From an uncultured Rhodospirillales bacterium (lineage in GTDB: Bacteria > Pseudomonadota > Alphaproteobacteria > Acetobacterales > Acetobacteraceae): a stretch of 20,404 nucleotides of DNA. The notes under the pieces were generated by a model, which saw nothing but the letters and a program-made list of their open reading frames with translations, made no database searches and had not been told where the DNA came from. Below, piece after piece: positions 1 to 7,963 of this stretch. A program made the position numbers and the translations under genes. The number at the start of each line of letters is the position of its first letter. Position 1 is the first letter of the stretch. The stretch is from NCBI GenBank assembly GCA_903928045.1, contig CAIYPH010000056.1, forward strand, positions 1 to 20,404, written 5' to 3'.

Positions 1-281
1 AAAAAAAGGAGCAAAAAACTTTTATTCATTTGGTGCGTACCGCGTCTACCATCAGGGGAGTGGACGTCAATGGCAACGTGTTGCGATTTCATTCATGCTA
101 AGCTGGATGGTACTCGTAGGGGTAGGTTGTTGTTTTAGTACACAAAAGGAGCCGGAGAAACTTTCTCTGGCGACATTGCCGTTGACTTCCCCTTGCGAGA
201 TGGCCGAGAGCGGTACGCACCAGGTGGATAAAAGTTTTTTGCTCCTTTTTTTCCAAAAAAGGAGCGCTTTCTTCCCTTCCT
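1..281. repeat. Palindromic intergenic element, copy 1 (left edge cut by window)
   Basis: Positions 1-41 and 212-252 are inverted copies of each other with only three mismatches by eye. Each arm carries an A/T tract, the block GGAGCAAAAAACTTTTAT and an inner GGTGCGTACC. Complementarity continues inward in weaker form (around 54-85 against 172-205, sharing GTCAA and GGCAA blocks). The right arm runs on through a small hairpin at 241-265 to a CTTCCCTTCC end near 280. The matching left end would lie before position 1. A second member of the same family is at 4092-4230. No coding sequence is credible inside. It is probably a non-autonomous MITE-like or REP-like repeat; no transposase is associated with it. 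Confidence 0.75.
241..265. terminator. A/T-tract hairpin in the right arm of the repeat, possible bidirectional terminator
   Basis: GCTCCTTTTTT (241-251) pairs perfectly with AAAAAAGGAGC (255-265) around a 3-nt loop. The flanking sequence has T-tracts on the left arm (235-240). A stem of this type followed by U-rich RNA can act as an intrinsic terminator, most plausibly for transcription entering from the right. The termination role is inference; the stem is seen directly. Confidence 0.4.
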
Positions 282-403
282 TCGATTGTGCTGCCCTCCG
301 CGTGCGATGGCTGGCGGAGTCGAGGTAGTGGGCGCTACCATGGAACTGTCACATGCCATGGCGATCGTGCAAAGCTATGGAGGGGTAGGAGATCAGCAAC
401 GGG
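282..403 (+). promoter_or_regulatory. Leader region of the ABC importer operon
   Basis: This is the gene-free stretch between the palindromic element and the ATPase gene. It contains two short inverted repeats: GGTAG/CTACC (324-328 and 335-339), and two CCATGG palindromes (338-343 and 356-361). A purine-rich Shine-Dalgarno candidate (GGAGGGG at 379-385 or AGGAG at 387-391) precedes the ATG at 404. The operon promoter and any regulator site should lie here, but I could not pick out a convincing -35/-10 pair. Confidence 0.35.
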
Positions 404-1471
404 ATGCACGCCGAACAGACTCGCGCCGCCGGCGCTGGAGCCGCCGTCCGCCTGACCAACGTCGCGCGGCGTTGGGGCAGTGTTGCCGCGTTGGATGGGG
501 TGTCGCTGACGGTTGAGGCGGGCTCGTTTTGTGTGCTGCTGGGGCCGTCCGGCTGTGGCAAGACGACGTGTTTGCGCATTGTGGCCGGGCTTGAGACGGC
601 GACCGCGGGGACGGTGGAGATTGGCGGGCGGGATGTGACCAATCTGCCGCCGGCGGCGCGGGGGGTGGCGATGGTGTTCCAGTCCTACGCGTTGTTTCCG
701 CATTTGAATGTGGCGGAGAATATTGTGTTCGGCCTGAAGGCGCGCAGTGTGGCGCCGGCGGATCGCAAGCGGCGGCTGGATCGGGCAATTGAGATTTTGG
801 GGATCGGGCATTTGTTGGCGCGGCGGCCGGGGCAGTTGTCGGGTGGGCAGCAGCAGCGGGTGGCGTTGGGGCGGGCGATCGTGGCCGAGGCGCCGGTGTG
901 TTTGATGGATGAGCCGCTGTCGAACCTGGACGCGCAGTTGCGGGCGGATATGCGGCGGGAGATTTTGGCGCTGCAGCGCCGGCTGGGTATCACGATGCTG
1001 TATGTGACGCATGACCAGACCGAGGCGATGGGCATGGCGGACCAGGTGGTGCTGCTGCGGGATGGGCATATCGAGCAGGATGCGCCGCCGGCCGATGTGT
1101 ATGCGACGCCGGCGACGGCGTTTGCGGCGAGTTTTATCGGCACGCCGCCGATGAACCTGATCCGGCTGCCGGAGTCGGGCGCGATCGCCGGGGCGGTGCT
1201 TGGGCCGCAGGGCGGGGGGCGGATTGCCGGGATTCGGCCGGAGTCACTGCGGCTGGGGGCGGGTGGGATTTCCGCGGTGGTCTCCCATGCCGAATATCTT
1301 GGCGCCGATACCGTGGTGGCGTGCCGGCTGGCGGATGGGCAGAGCCTGCTCGCGCGCCTGCCGGGCCGCGCCGGGCTGCCCGATGGGGCGGCGGTGAATT
1401 TTGCGTTCGATCGAGCCGACTTGCATTTGTTTGATGCCGCCAGCGGGCGGCGTGTTGCTGAATCAGCCTGA
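404..1471 (+). CDS. ugpC: ABC transporter ATP-binding protein, UgpC/MalK type
   Basis: This 355-residue protein is the cytoplasmic ATPase that powers a binding-protein-dependent carbohydrate or phosphoester importer. Visible motifs are Walker A GPSGCGKTT (about 47-55), the Q-loop in VFQSYALFPH (about 91-100), the signature LSGGQQQR (145-152), Walker B CLMDEP (166-171), the D-loop SNLDA and the switch histidine in YVTHD (H203). The last roughly 120 residues form the TOBE/OB-type regulatory domain of the CUT1/MalK group. Length is normal for UgpC/MalK. The start at 404 has purine-rich Shine-Dalgarno sequence 12-25 nt upstream. It is followed after 12 nt by a binding-protein gene, so it is the first gene of the operon. 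The UgpC label rests on the neighbouring UgpB-like proteins; the true substrate is not shown by the sequence. Confidence 0.9.
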   Translation: MHAEQTRAAGAGAAVRLTNVARRWGSVAALDGVSLTVEAGSFCVLLGPSGCGKTTCLRIVAGLETATAGTVEIGGRDVTNLPPAARGVAMVFQSYALFPHLNVAENIVFGLKARSVAPADRKRRLDRAIEILGIGHLLARRPGQLSGGQQQRVALGRAIVAEAPVCLMDEPLSNLDAQLRADMRREILALQRRLGITMLYVTHDQTEAMGMADQVVLLRDGHIEQDAPPADVYATPATAFAASFIGTPPMNLIRLPESGAIAGAVLGPQGGGRIAGIRPESLRLGAGGISAVVSHAEYLGADTVVACRLADGQSLLARLPGRAGLPDGAAVNFAFDRADLHLFDAASGRRVAESA

Positions 1472-1483
1472 AAAGAGGGAAAC

Positions 1484-2785
1484 ATGCGCCAGATCGCCAC
1501 CACTCGCCGCACGCTGCTGGGCAGCGCCGCCGCCACGCTTGCCGCTCCTGCTGTTGTGGGTGCGCAGGGCGTCACCGAGATCGAGTTCTACTTCCCCGTT
1601 GCGGTGGGTGGGCCGATTACGAAGATTATTGATGGTTACTGCGCGGAGTTCATGGCCGCGAATGCCGACATCAAGGTGAAGCCGGCTTATGCCGGCTCCT
1701 ATGTCGACACGCTGACCAAGGCGGTGACGGCGACCAAGGCCGGGCAGGGGCCGCAGATGGCGCTGGTGCTGGCGGTGGATGCGTATTCGCTAGTGGATGA
1801 CGAGATGATTGTCCCGTTCGACAGCATCGCGACGTCGGACGCGGACAAGGCGTGGCTGAAGGCGTTCTACCCGGCGTTCCTGGCCAATGGGACGATCGAT
1901 GGGCATGTCTGGGGCATTCCGTTCCAGCGTTCCACCATCGTCGCCTATTGGAACAAGGAGATCTTCAAGGAGATCGGGCTGGATCCGGAGAAGGGGCCCT
2001 CGACCTGGGAAGAGACCGGCGAGTGGACGGCCAAGGCGGTGAAGCGCGAAGGGGATCGGGTGACGCGCTGGGGGATCGAGATCCCGGGCGACGGGTTCAC
2101 CTACTGGCTCTACCAGGGGATGGTGGCGCAGGCCGGGGGCGAGCTGGCGGGGGATAACGGGCGCAAGACGTTCTTCAACAGCGATGCCGCGGTGGAGGGG
2201 CTGCAGTTCTGGGCCGATTTGATGAACAAGTACAAGTCCCATCCGACCGGGATTTCGGCCTGGGGTACCGGGCCGCGCGACTTCCTGGAGGGGAAGGTGG
2301 CGATGATCTGGCACACCACGGGGAACCTCACCAACATCAAGAACAATGCGAAATTCCCGTTCGGGGTGGCGATGCTGCCGGCGCATAAGCGGCGCGGTTC
2401 GCCGACGGGGGGCGGGAATTTCCATTTGTTCAAGGGGGCCAATGCGGGCCAGCGCGCGGCCTGCCTGCGGTTTCTGCGCTGGGTGACGTCACCCGAGAAG
2501 GCGGCGGATTGGAGCATGGCGACCGGCTACGTCGCGCCGCGGCCGGATGCCTGGGAGACCCCGGCGCTGAAGGCCTATGTCGCGGGCTTCCCGCAGGCGG
2601 CGGTGGCGCGCGATCAGCTGCCTTTCGCGGTGGCCGAGCTTTCGACGCATGACAACCAGCGCGTCGCCCAGGCGCTGACCGATGAGCTGCAGGCGGTGCT
2701 GACCGGCACCAAGCAGCCCAGGGCGGCGCTTGATGCCGCGCAGGAGAAGGCGACGCGCCTGCTGAAGCCGTTCCAGAAAGCCTGA
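1484..2785 (+). CDS. Extracellular solute-binding protein, UgpB-like (first of a tandem pair)
   Basis: This 433-residue periplasmic binding protein is of the family 1 / UgpB-like type. The N-terminus holds a twin-arginine-like signal (TRRTLLG, then a hydrophobic stretch) with probable cleavage after residue 27 (VVGA/QG). The mature protein has features typical of UgpB-like proteins: AYAGSYVDTLTKAV near the N-terminus, WGIPFQRSTIVAYWNK in the middle, and GNLTNIKNNAKFPFGVAMLP further on. It starts 12 nt after the ATPase stop, with GAGGGA as ribosome binding site. It is clearly paralogous to the next gene. In Ugp systems the ligand is sn-glycerol 3-phosphate or glycerophosphodiesters; here that is only a family-based guess, and a sugar or polyol phosphate is equally possible given the phosphatase downstream. 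Confidence 0.88.
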   Translation: MRQIATTRRTLLGSAAATLAAPAVVGAQGVTEIEFYFPVAVGGPITKIIDGYCAEFMAANADIKVKPAYAGSYVDTLTKAVTATKAGQGPQMALVLAVDAYSLVDDEMIVPFDSIATSDADKAWLKAFYPAFLANGTIDGHVWGIPFQRSTIVAYWNKEIFKEIGLDPEKGPSTWEETGEWTAKAVKREGDRVTRWGIEIPGDGFTYWLYQGMVAQAGGELAGDNGRKTFFNSDAAVEGLQFWADLMNKYKSHPTGISAWGTGPRDFLEGKVAMIWHTTGNLTNIKNNAKFPFGVAMLPAHKRRGSPTGGGNFHLFKGANAGQRAACLRFLRWVTSPEKAADWSMATGYVAPRPDAWETPALKAYVAGFPQAAVARDQLPFAVAELSTHDNQRVAQALTDELQAVLTGTKQPRAALDAAQEKATRLLKPFQKA

Positions 2786-2800
2786 ACCGGGAGACCGCGC

Positions 2801-4084
2801 ATGATCCGCCGCCGCACGCTGCTTGCCAGCGCCACCGTTCTTGCCGCCCCCGCGATTGCGCGGGCGCAGGGCAGGAAGATCTCGTTCTACTACCCGATTG
2901 CCGTTGGCGGGCCGATTCCGGCCATCGTCGACGGCTATTGCAAGGAGTTCCAGGCGAAGACCGGAATCGAGGTGGCGCCGGTCTATGCCGGGAATTACGG
3001 CGAGACGCTGACCAAGGCGGTGACGGCGATCAAGGGGGGCAGCGGGCCGGCGATGGCGGTGTTGCTGGCCGCCGAGATGCACGCGTTGCAGGACCTCGAT
3101 ATTCTCGCCAGCCTCGAGGATGTCGGGCTCGATGCCGAGGGCAAGAGGTGGTTGGAGGGGTTCTACCCCGCGTTTCTCGCCAATAGCCGCGCCGAGGGGA
3201 AGCTGTGGAGCATTCCGTTCCAGCGCTCCACGGCGGTGATGTACTACAACAAGGCCGCCTTCGCCGAAGCCGGACTCGACCCCGAGAAGTTCCCGCGCAC
3301 CTGGGCGGAACTCCAGGCTGCCGCCATCAAGCTCACCAAGAAGGACGCCGGCGGCAAGGTGACCCGCTGGGGCGTGAAGATGGCCGCCGATACCGGCAAC
3401 GCCCAATGGACCTTCGGCGCGCTGGCCAACCAGGCCAACCACGTGCTGATGAACGAGGCCGGCACCGAGACCTATTTCAACCACCCCAAGGCGATCGAAG
3501 CGCTGGCCTATTGGCGCGGCCTCGGCACCTCCGGCGCCTCGCCGGAGGGCGTGTCGAACTGGGGTCAGCTGACGCCTGACTTCCTGGAGGGCAACGCGGC
3601 GATCATCCAGCACACCACCGGCAACCTCACCAATGTCCGCGCGAACGCCAAGTTCCCCTTCGGCATCGTCGGCCTGCCAGGCAAGGACGGCCCGCGCACC
3701 GTGGTGGGCGGCGGCAACATCTACTTCTTCAAGAACGCCAACCCCGCCGAACGCAAGGCGGCGCTGGCCTTCGCCCGCTTCCTCGCCGAGCCCGATCGCG
3801 CGGCCGACTGGTCGATGAAAACCGGCTACATCGCCACCCAGCCGGCAGCCTATGAGACCAAGACACTGAAGGACTACATCGCCGGCTTCCCCGCCGCCGA
3901 CGTGGCGCGCGGCTATCTGCCGGTGGCCGTCGGCGAGCTGTCCACCTTCGAGAACCAGAAGGTCTATGCCGCGCTGACCAACAACGTGCAGGCGTGCCTC
4001 TCCGGCCAGAAGACGCCGGCGCAGGCGATGGCTGATACGCAGGCTGAGGCTGATCGGATTTTGAAGTCGTATAAGAAGGCGTAA
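2801..4084 (+). CDS. Extracellular solute-binding protein, UgpB-like (second of a tandem pair)
   Basis: This 427-residue paralogue of the preceding protein starts 15 nt after its stop. A twin-arginine-like signal (IRRRTLLAS) precedes a probable cleavage after residue 22 (AIARA/QG). Shared blocks with the first copy include AVGGPI, DGYC, TLTKAVTA, FYPAFLAN, IPFQRST, LDPEK, HTTGNLTN, NAKFPFG and the AADWSM-TGY segment. The region around residues 145-215 differs most, which fits a changed ligand or partner preference after duplication. GGGAGA at 2790-2795 is a fair ribosome binding site. Codon style changes from G-ending to C-ending codons partway through the gene. The following permease is separated by a palindromic repeat rather than directly joined. 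Confidence 0.88.
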   Translation: MIRRRTLLASATVLAAPAIARAQGRKISFYYPIAVGGPIPAIVDGYCKEFQAKTGIEVAPVYAGNYGETLTKAVTAIKGGSGPAMAVLLAAEMHALQDLDILASLEDVGLDAEGKRWLEGFYPAFLANSRAEGKLWSIPFQRSTAVMYYNKAAFAEAGLDPEKFPRTWAELQAAAIKLTKKDAGGKVTRWGVKMAADTGNAQWTFGALANQANHVLMNEAGTETYFNHPKAIEALAYWRGLGTSGASPEGVSNWGQLTPDFLEGNAAIIQHTTGNLTNVRANAKFPFGIVGLPGKDGPRTVVGGGNIYFFKNANPAERKAALAFARFLAEPDRAADWSMKTGYIATQPAAYETKTLKDYIAGFPAADVARGYLPVAVGELSTFENQKVYAALTNNVQACLSGQKTPAQAMADTQAEADRILKSYKKA

Positions 4085-4091
4085 GGCAGGT

Positions 4092-4230
4092 GGAAGGAAG
4101 GAAGCGCTTCTTTTTGAAAAAAGAAGCAAAAACTTTTTATCCGTTTGGCCGCGTACTCTCCCGGGAGGGCGCGCAGCAAACGGATAGAAGTTTTTTGGTT
4201 CTTTTTTTCAAAAAAGAACCCCTTCCTTCC
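4092..4230. repeat. Palindromic intergenic element, copy 2, inside the ABC operon
   Basis: The outer ends are perfect inverted copies (GGAAGGAAGG at 4092-4101, CCTTCCTTCC at 4221-4230). Each arm holds its own small hairpin: GCTTCTTTTT/AAAAAGAAGC at 4106-4127, and GGTTCTTTTTT/AAAAAAGAACC at 4197-4220. Inside these, TATCCGTTTG (4138-4147) is repeated inverted as CAAACGGATA (4177-4186). The whole 139 bp can fold as one long imperfect cruciform or RNA hairpin. It is the same family as the element at 1-281. Its right end reaches to within 6 nt of the permease start codon. Likely effects on expression (termination, mRNA stabilisation of the binding-protein transcript) are inference. Confidence 0.8.
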
Positions 4231-4235
4231 CTCTA

Positions 4236-5105
4236 ATGCGCAAGGAATCCCTCCAAGCTTGGCTCCTGCTGCTGCCCGCCCTCGTGCTGCTGGTGGCCTT
4301 CACCCATTGGCCGGCGGCTACGACGATCATCGACAGCTTCTACACCACCCCCAAGGGCAGCCGCCCGCCGCGCTTCGTCGGCATCGAGAACTACGCCGAC
4401 CTGATGACGGACCCGGTGTTCTGGACCGCTTTGCGCAACAACGCGATCTACGCGGTCTGGACCATCCCCGCCTCGGTGATCCTGGCGCTGGTGATGGCGC
4501 TCGCCGTCAACACCGCGATGCCCGGCCGCGCTTTGGTGCGGATGGCCTATTTCACGCCGACCATGCTGCCGATGATCGCGGTGGCCAATATCTGGCTGTT
4601 TTTCTACACGCCCGACTACGGGCTGTTCGACCACATCCTCTCCTGGTTCGGCGGCGGCCGGCATAACTGGCTCGGCGATCGCGCCACTGCCCTGCCGGCG
4701 ATGATCGCGGTGGCTGTGTGGAAGGAGGCGGGGTTCTTTATGATTTTCTACCTCGCCGCCCTGCAGGCCATGCCGCCAGACCTCAAGGAATGCGCCGCCC
4801 TTGAAGGTTCCTCCCGCTGGAACTTCTTCCGCCGCGTCACCATCCCGCTGCTGATGCCCACCACCCTTTTCGTGCTGGTCAACGCAGTGATCAACGCGTT
4901 CCGATTGGTGGACCACGTGGTGGTGATGACCCGCGGCGGGCCTGACAACGCCACCACGCTGCTGCTCTACTACATCTATGAGGCCGGGTTCCGCTTCTGG
5001 GACCAGGCACTGGCGGCGACGCTAACGGTGGTGCTGCTGGGGCTGCTCGGGCTTCTGGCCTGGCTGCAATTCGGCGTGCTCGGCAAGCGGGTGCATTACC
5101 GGTGA
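4236..5105 (+). CDS. ugpA: ABC transporter permease, UgpA-like
   Basis: This 289-residue inner-membrane permease has about six transmembrane segments, the first at about residues 8-24. The EAA loop that docks on the ATPase is visible at about 185-208 (ECAALEGSSRWNFF ... IPLLMP). Length and the N-terminal pattern (LLLPALVLL, THWP, IDSFY) fit the MalF/UgpA partner of CUT1 importers. The ATG at 4236 is kept because the protein begins just before the first membrane helix, but the upstream CCTTCCTTCCCT is pyrimidine-rich and gives no Shine-Dalgarno sequence, because the palindromic repeat occupies that position. It overlaps the next permease by 4 nt, so the two are translationally coupled. Confidence 0.88.
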   Translation: MRKESLQAWLLLLPALVLLVAFTHWPAATTIIDSFYTTPKGSRPPRFVGIENYADLMTDPVFWTALRNNAIYAVWTIPASVILALVMALAVNTAMPGRALVRMAYFTPTMLPMIAVANIWLFFYTPDYGLFDHILSWFGGGRHNWLGDRATALPAMIAVAVWKEAGFFMIFYLAALQAMPPDLKECAALEGSSRWNFFRRVTIPLLMPTTLFVLVNAVINAFRLVDHVVVMTRGGPDNATTLLLYYIYEAGFRFWDQALAATLTVVLLGLLGLLAWLQFGVLGKRVHYR

Positions 5106-5911
5106 AAGTCTCGACTCGCTTCCTTGAGATCATCGGCGCCTGGATGTTGGCCATCATCTGGGTGCTGCCGCTGCTCTACGCGCTGTGGACGGCCTTCCAC
5201 CCCGGGGAATACGCCACCCGCTTCAGCTTCACCGCGCCACTGACGCTGGAGAATTTCCACAACGCCTGGGCCGCCGCCCCTTTTGCGCGCTACTTCCTCA
5301 ACACAACCATCCTGGTGACCCTGATCCTCGTCGCGCAGTTCGTCGTCTGCACCCCCGCCGCCTTCGCCTTCGCGCGCATGGAATTCGCCGGGCGCAACGT
5401 GGTGTTCGCCATCATGCTGATGCAGCTGATGATTATGCCGGATGTGCTGCTGGTGGGGAATTACCGCAGCATGGCCAAGCTCGGACTGGTGGACACCATC
5501 CTGGCGATCGCCCTGCCCTATCTCGGCTCCGCCTTCGGCATTTTCCTCCTGCGCCAGACCTTCCTCACCGTCCCGCAGCAGTTGGATGACGCTGCACGGC
5601 TGGAGGGCTGCACCCTGCTCGGCCGTCTCTGGCGCGTCTACGTGCCGCTGGCCCGGCCGACCTACATCGCCTACGGGCTGGTGAGTGTCTCCTACCACTG
5701 GAACAACTTCCTCTGGCCACTGGTGATCACCAACTCCGTCAACACCCGCCCGCTCACCGTCGGGCTGTCGATCTTCGCCTCGACTGACCAGGGCATCGAT
5801 TGGTCGATCATCACCGCGGCGACGCTGATGACCAGCGCGCCGTTGCTGGTGGCCTTCCTGCTGTTCCAGCGTCAGTTCGTGCAGAGTTTCATGCGCGCGG
5901 GGATCCGCTAG
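5102..5911 (+). CDS. ugpE: ABC transporter permease, UgpE-like
   Basis: This 269-residue second permease subunit starts at a GTG that overlaps the stop of the first permease (GTGA, 5102-5105), a typical coupling arrangement. Membrane segments are visible at about 8-30, 67-90, 100-118, 135-155, 185-205 and 235-255. The EAA loop is at about 161-186 (DDAARLEGCTLLGRLW then VPLARP). Length is normal for UgpE/MalG. Together with the upstream permease, the ATPase and either binding protein it would make a complete importer. The Ugp assignment is by family; the ligand is unproven. Confidence 0.88.
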   Translation: MKVSTRFLEIIGAWMLAIIWVLPLLYALWTAFHPGEYATRFSFTAPLTLENFHNAWAAAPFARYFLNTTILVTLILVAQFVVCTPAAFAFARMEFAGRNVVFAIMLMQLMIMPDVLLVGNYRSMAKLGLVDTILAIALPYLGSAFGIFLLRQTFLTVPQQLDDAARLEGCTLLGRLWRVYVPLARPTYIAYGLVSVSYHWNNFLWPLVITNSVNTRPLTVGLSIFASTDQGIDWSIITAATLMTSAPLLVAFLLFQRQFVQSFMRAGIR

Positions 5912-6002
5912 GCAGCCCGGCCGCGCGTGCTGGTTCCAACCCGGCGCTTCCTGGACTAGAGCAGAAAGGCGCGCGGACAGGCCGCGCTCACGGAGTGCTC
6001 CC

Positions 6003-6791
6003 ATGTCCGACGCCCTGCAACGCCGCCTCGACGCCGCCCTCGCCATCGCCACCGAAGCCGGGCAGCTCGCGCTGCGCATGCGCCCGCCGGCCGGTGGCGC
6101 GGTAGCCACGCTGAAGGACCGGCAGGATTGGCTGACCGAGGCCGATGGCGCGGTGGAGACCTTCATCTCCGAGCGCCTGGCCGCCGCGTTCCCCGACGAC
6201 GGGTTCCAAGGCGAGGAGACCGGCAAAGGCCGTCAGGGCACGCTGACCTGGGTGGTGGACCCGATTGACGGCACCTCCAACTTCGCGCGTGGGGCGGCGC
6301 GGTTCTGCGTCTCGCTCGGCCTGATCGAGGGCCGCACCTCGGTCGTTGGCGTGCTGGTGGCGCCCGCCCTCGGCGAGACCTTCGCGGCCCGGCTGGGCGG
6401 CGGGGCGACGCTGAACGGCAAGCCCATCCGTGCCGCCAATACCGATGATCTCGCCCGCGCCCAAGTGGAGTGCGGCTGGTCACATCGCCGGCCCAACGCC
6501 GATTTCTACCGGATGGTGCAGGGCGTGATGGATGCCGGCGCCATGCTGCGGGCCGGCGGCTCCGGTGCGCTGGGGCTGGCCGACGTCGCGGCCGGGCGGA
6601 TCGACGCCTATATCGAGCAACACATCAATTTGTGGGACGTCGCGGCGGTGATGGCGATCCTCGCCGAGGCCGGCGCCGTGGTCTCGGACTTCACGGCCGG
6701 GACTGGGATGACCGAGGGCAACCGCATCTTCGCCGCCGCCCCCGGCATCGCGGCCGCGCTCCGCGACGTCACGGGGTTTGTAGGCGCGTAG
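6003..6791 (+). CDS. Inositol monophosphatase family phosphatase
   Basis: This 262-residue Mg2+-dependent, Li+-sensitive-type phosphatase fold has the family's metal-binding motifs: TEAD (D48), GEE (E71/E72), DPIDGTSNF (86-94) and LWDVAA (W211, D212). Family members hydrolyse inositol phosphates, histidinol phosphate, fructose 1,6-bisphosphate or 3'-phosphoadenosine phosphates; the sequence alone does not decide among these. It lies 91 nt after the last permease gene, with GGAG about 8 nt before the ATG, so it may belong to the importer operon. The association suggests that it dephosphorylates a compound taken up by the importer, which is inference. Length is normal. Confidence 0.85.
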   Translation: MSDALQRRLDAALAIATEAGQLALRMRPPAGGAVATLKDRQDWLTEADGAVETFISERLAAAFPDDGFQGEETGKGRQGTLTWVVDPIDGTSNFARGAARFCVSLGLIEGRTSVVGVLVAPALGETFAARLGGGATLNGKPIRAANTDDLARAQVECGWSHRRPNADFYRMVQGVMDAGAMLRAGGSGALGLADVAAGRIDAYIEQHINLWDVAAVMAILAEAGAVVSDFTAGTGMTEGNRIFAAAPGIAAALRDVTGFVGA

Positions 6792-6792
6792 A

Positions 6793-7947
6793 TTGGACAT
6801 CAGAGCGACCCAGCGACGCCTGGCGCTGGCGCTCGGCACCAGCCAGGTGCTGGCCTGGGCGAGCACCTTCTACATCCCCGCCACCATGATCGGCCTCGCC
6901 AGCGCCGAGCTTGGCGTCTCGCGCACCTGGCTGCTTGGCGGCTTCTCTTGGTCACTGCTGGTCTCCGCGATGTGCGCCCCGCGGATCGGCCGCTTCATCG
7001 ATGCGCATGGCGGCAAGCCGGTGTTGGTCGGTGGCGCCCTGGTCACCGCGGTTGGGCTGGTGGCCCTGTCGCTGGCGGGCTCGCTGCTGCATTGGTATGT
7101 GGCCTGGACGGTGCTCGGCATCGGCATGGCGCTGGGGCTCTACGACACCGCCTTCGCCACCATCGGCCGCATCCTCGGACGCGATGCACGGCCAGCGATC
7201 GTGGGGGTGACGCTGATGGGCGGCTTTGCCAGTTCGGTCGGCTTCCCCACCGGCACCTGGCTTGCCGCCAGCTTCGGCTGGCGCGCCTCGGTGCTGGCCT
7301 ATGCGGCGATGCAGATCGCGGTGATCCTGCCGATCATCCTCGCCTTCATCCCGCGCCATCCCGGCCCACCACACGAGGCAGCGGCACGCGCCGCGCCGGC
7401 ACCGGGCGCGATGACCGGGCGCACCGCCTTCGCGCTGCTGGCGATCTTCTTCACCAGCCGCGCCGGCATCGGCGCGTTGATCTCGGTGCATGCGCTGGTC
7501 TTGCTGAAGGGGATGGGGCTCTCGACCGACCACGCGGTGCTGGTGGCCTCGATCATAGGGCCCGCCCAGGTGGGCAGCCGGCTGATCGATTACCGATTCG
7601 GCCGCGGGCTGAGCCCAGTGACGTCGGCCTGGCTCGGCGCGGCGTTATTGCCGATGGGGGTCGCGGCGATGCTCGGGGGTGCGCCGGCGGCGGTGTTCGC
7701 GCTGGCGTACGGGCTCAGCAACGGCATTCTCACCATCAACCGAGGCACCTTGCCGATGCACGTGTTCGGTCCGGCGGGCTATGCGGCGTTGCTTGGGCGA
7801 CTCGCGCTGCCGAGCCTGCTCGCCCAGGCGGCGCTTCCCACCCTCGCCGCACCGCTGATCGACGCGATGCCGGCGAGTTGGACCTTTTCCGCCTTGGGCG
7901 CGCTTTCGCTCGCGGCCTTCGCATGTCTGCTGCCGCTGAAGCGTTAG
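6793..7947 (+). CDS. MFS transporter
   Basis: This 384-residue protein has about 12 predicted hydrophobic segments and the usual charged central loop (about 190-212, rich in Arg/Ala/Pro). A motif-A-like segment GRFIDAHGGKPVLVGG follows the second helix. The only reasonable start is the TTG at 6793, 1 nt after the phosphatase stop: the first in-frame ATG falls inside helix 1 and would destroy it. The Shine-Dalgarno signal is poor, so translation probably depends on coupling to the phosphatase gene. The transported substrate is not recognisable. It ends 16 nt before the convergent small gene. Confidence 0.8.
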   Translation: MDIRATQRRLALALGTSQVLAWASTFYIPATMIGLASAELGVSRTWLLGGFSWSLLVSAMCAPRIGRFIDAHGGKPVLVGGALVTAVGLVALSLAGSLLHWYVAWTVLGIGMALGLYDTAFATIGRILGRDARPAIVGVTLMGGFASSVGFPTGTWLAASFGWRASVLAYAAMQIAVILPIILAFIPRHPGPPHEAAARAAPAPGAMTGRTAFALLAIFFTSRAGIGALISVHALVLLKGMGLSTDHAVLVASIIGPAQVGSRLIDYRFGRGLSPVTSAWLGAALLPMGVAAMLGGAPAAVFALAYGLSNGILTINRGTLPMHVFGPAGYAALLGRLALPSLLAQAALPTLAAPLIDAMPASWTFSALGALSLAAFACLLPLKR

Positions 7948-7963
7948 GCGTAGTGGGGTAAGC

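Noticed and set aside
2489..4129. 546-codon antisense frame over the second binding-protein gene
   Set aside because: No family features; mirrors the codon structure of the real gene and runs into the palindromic repeat.
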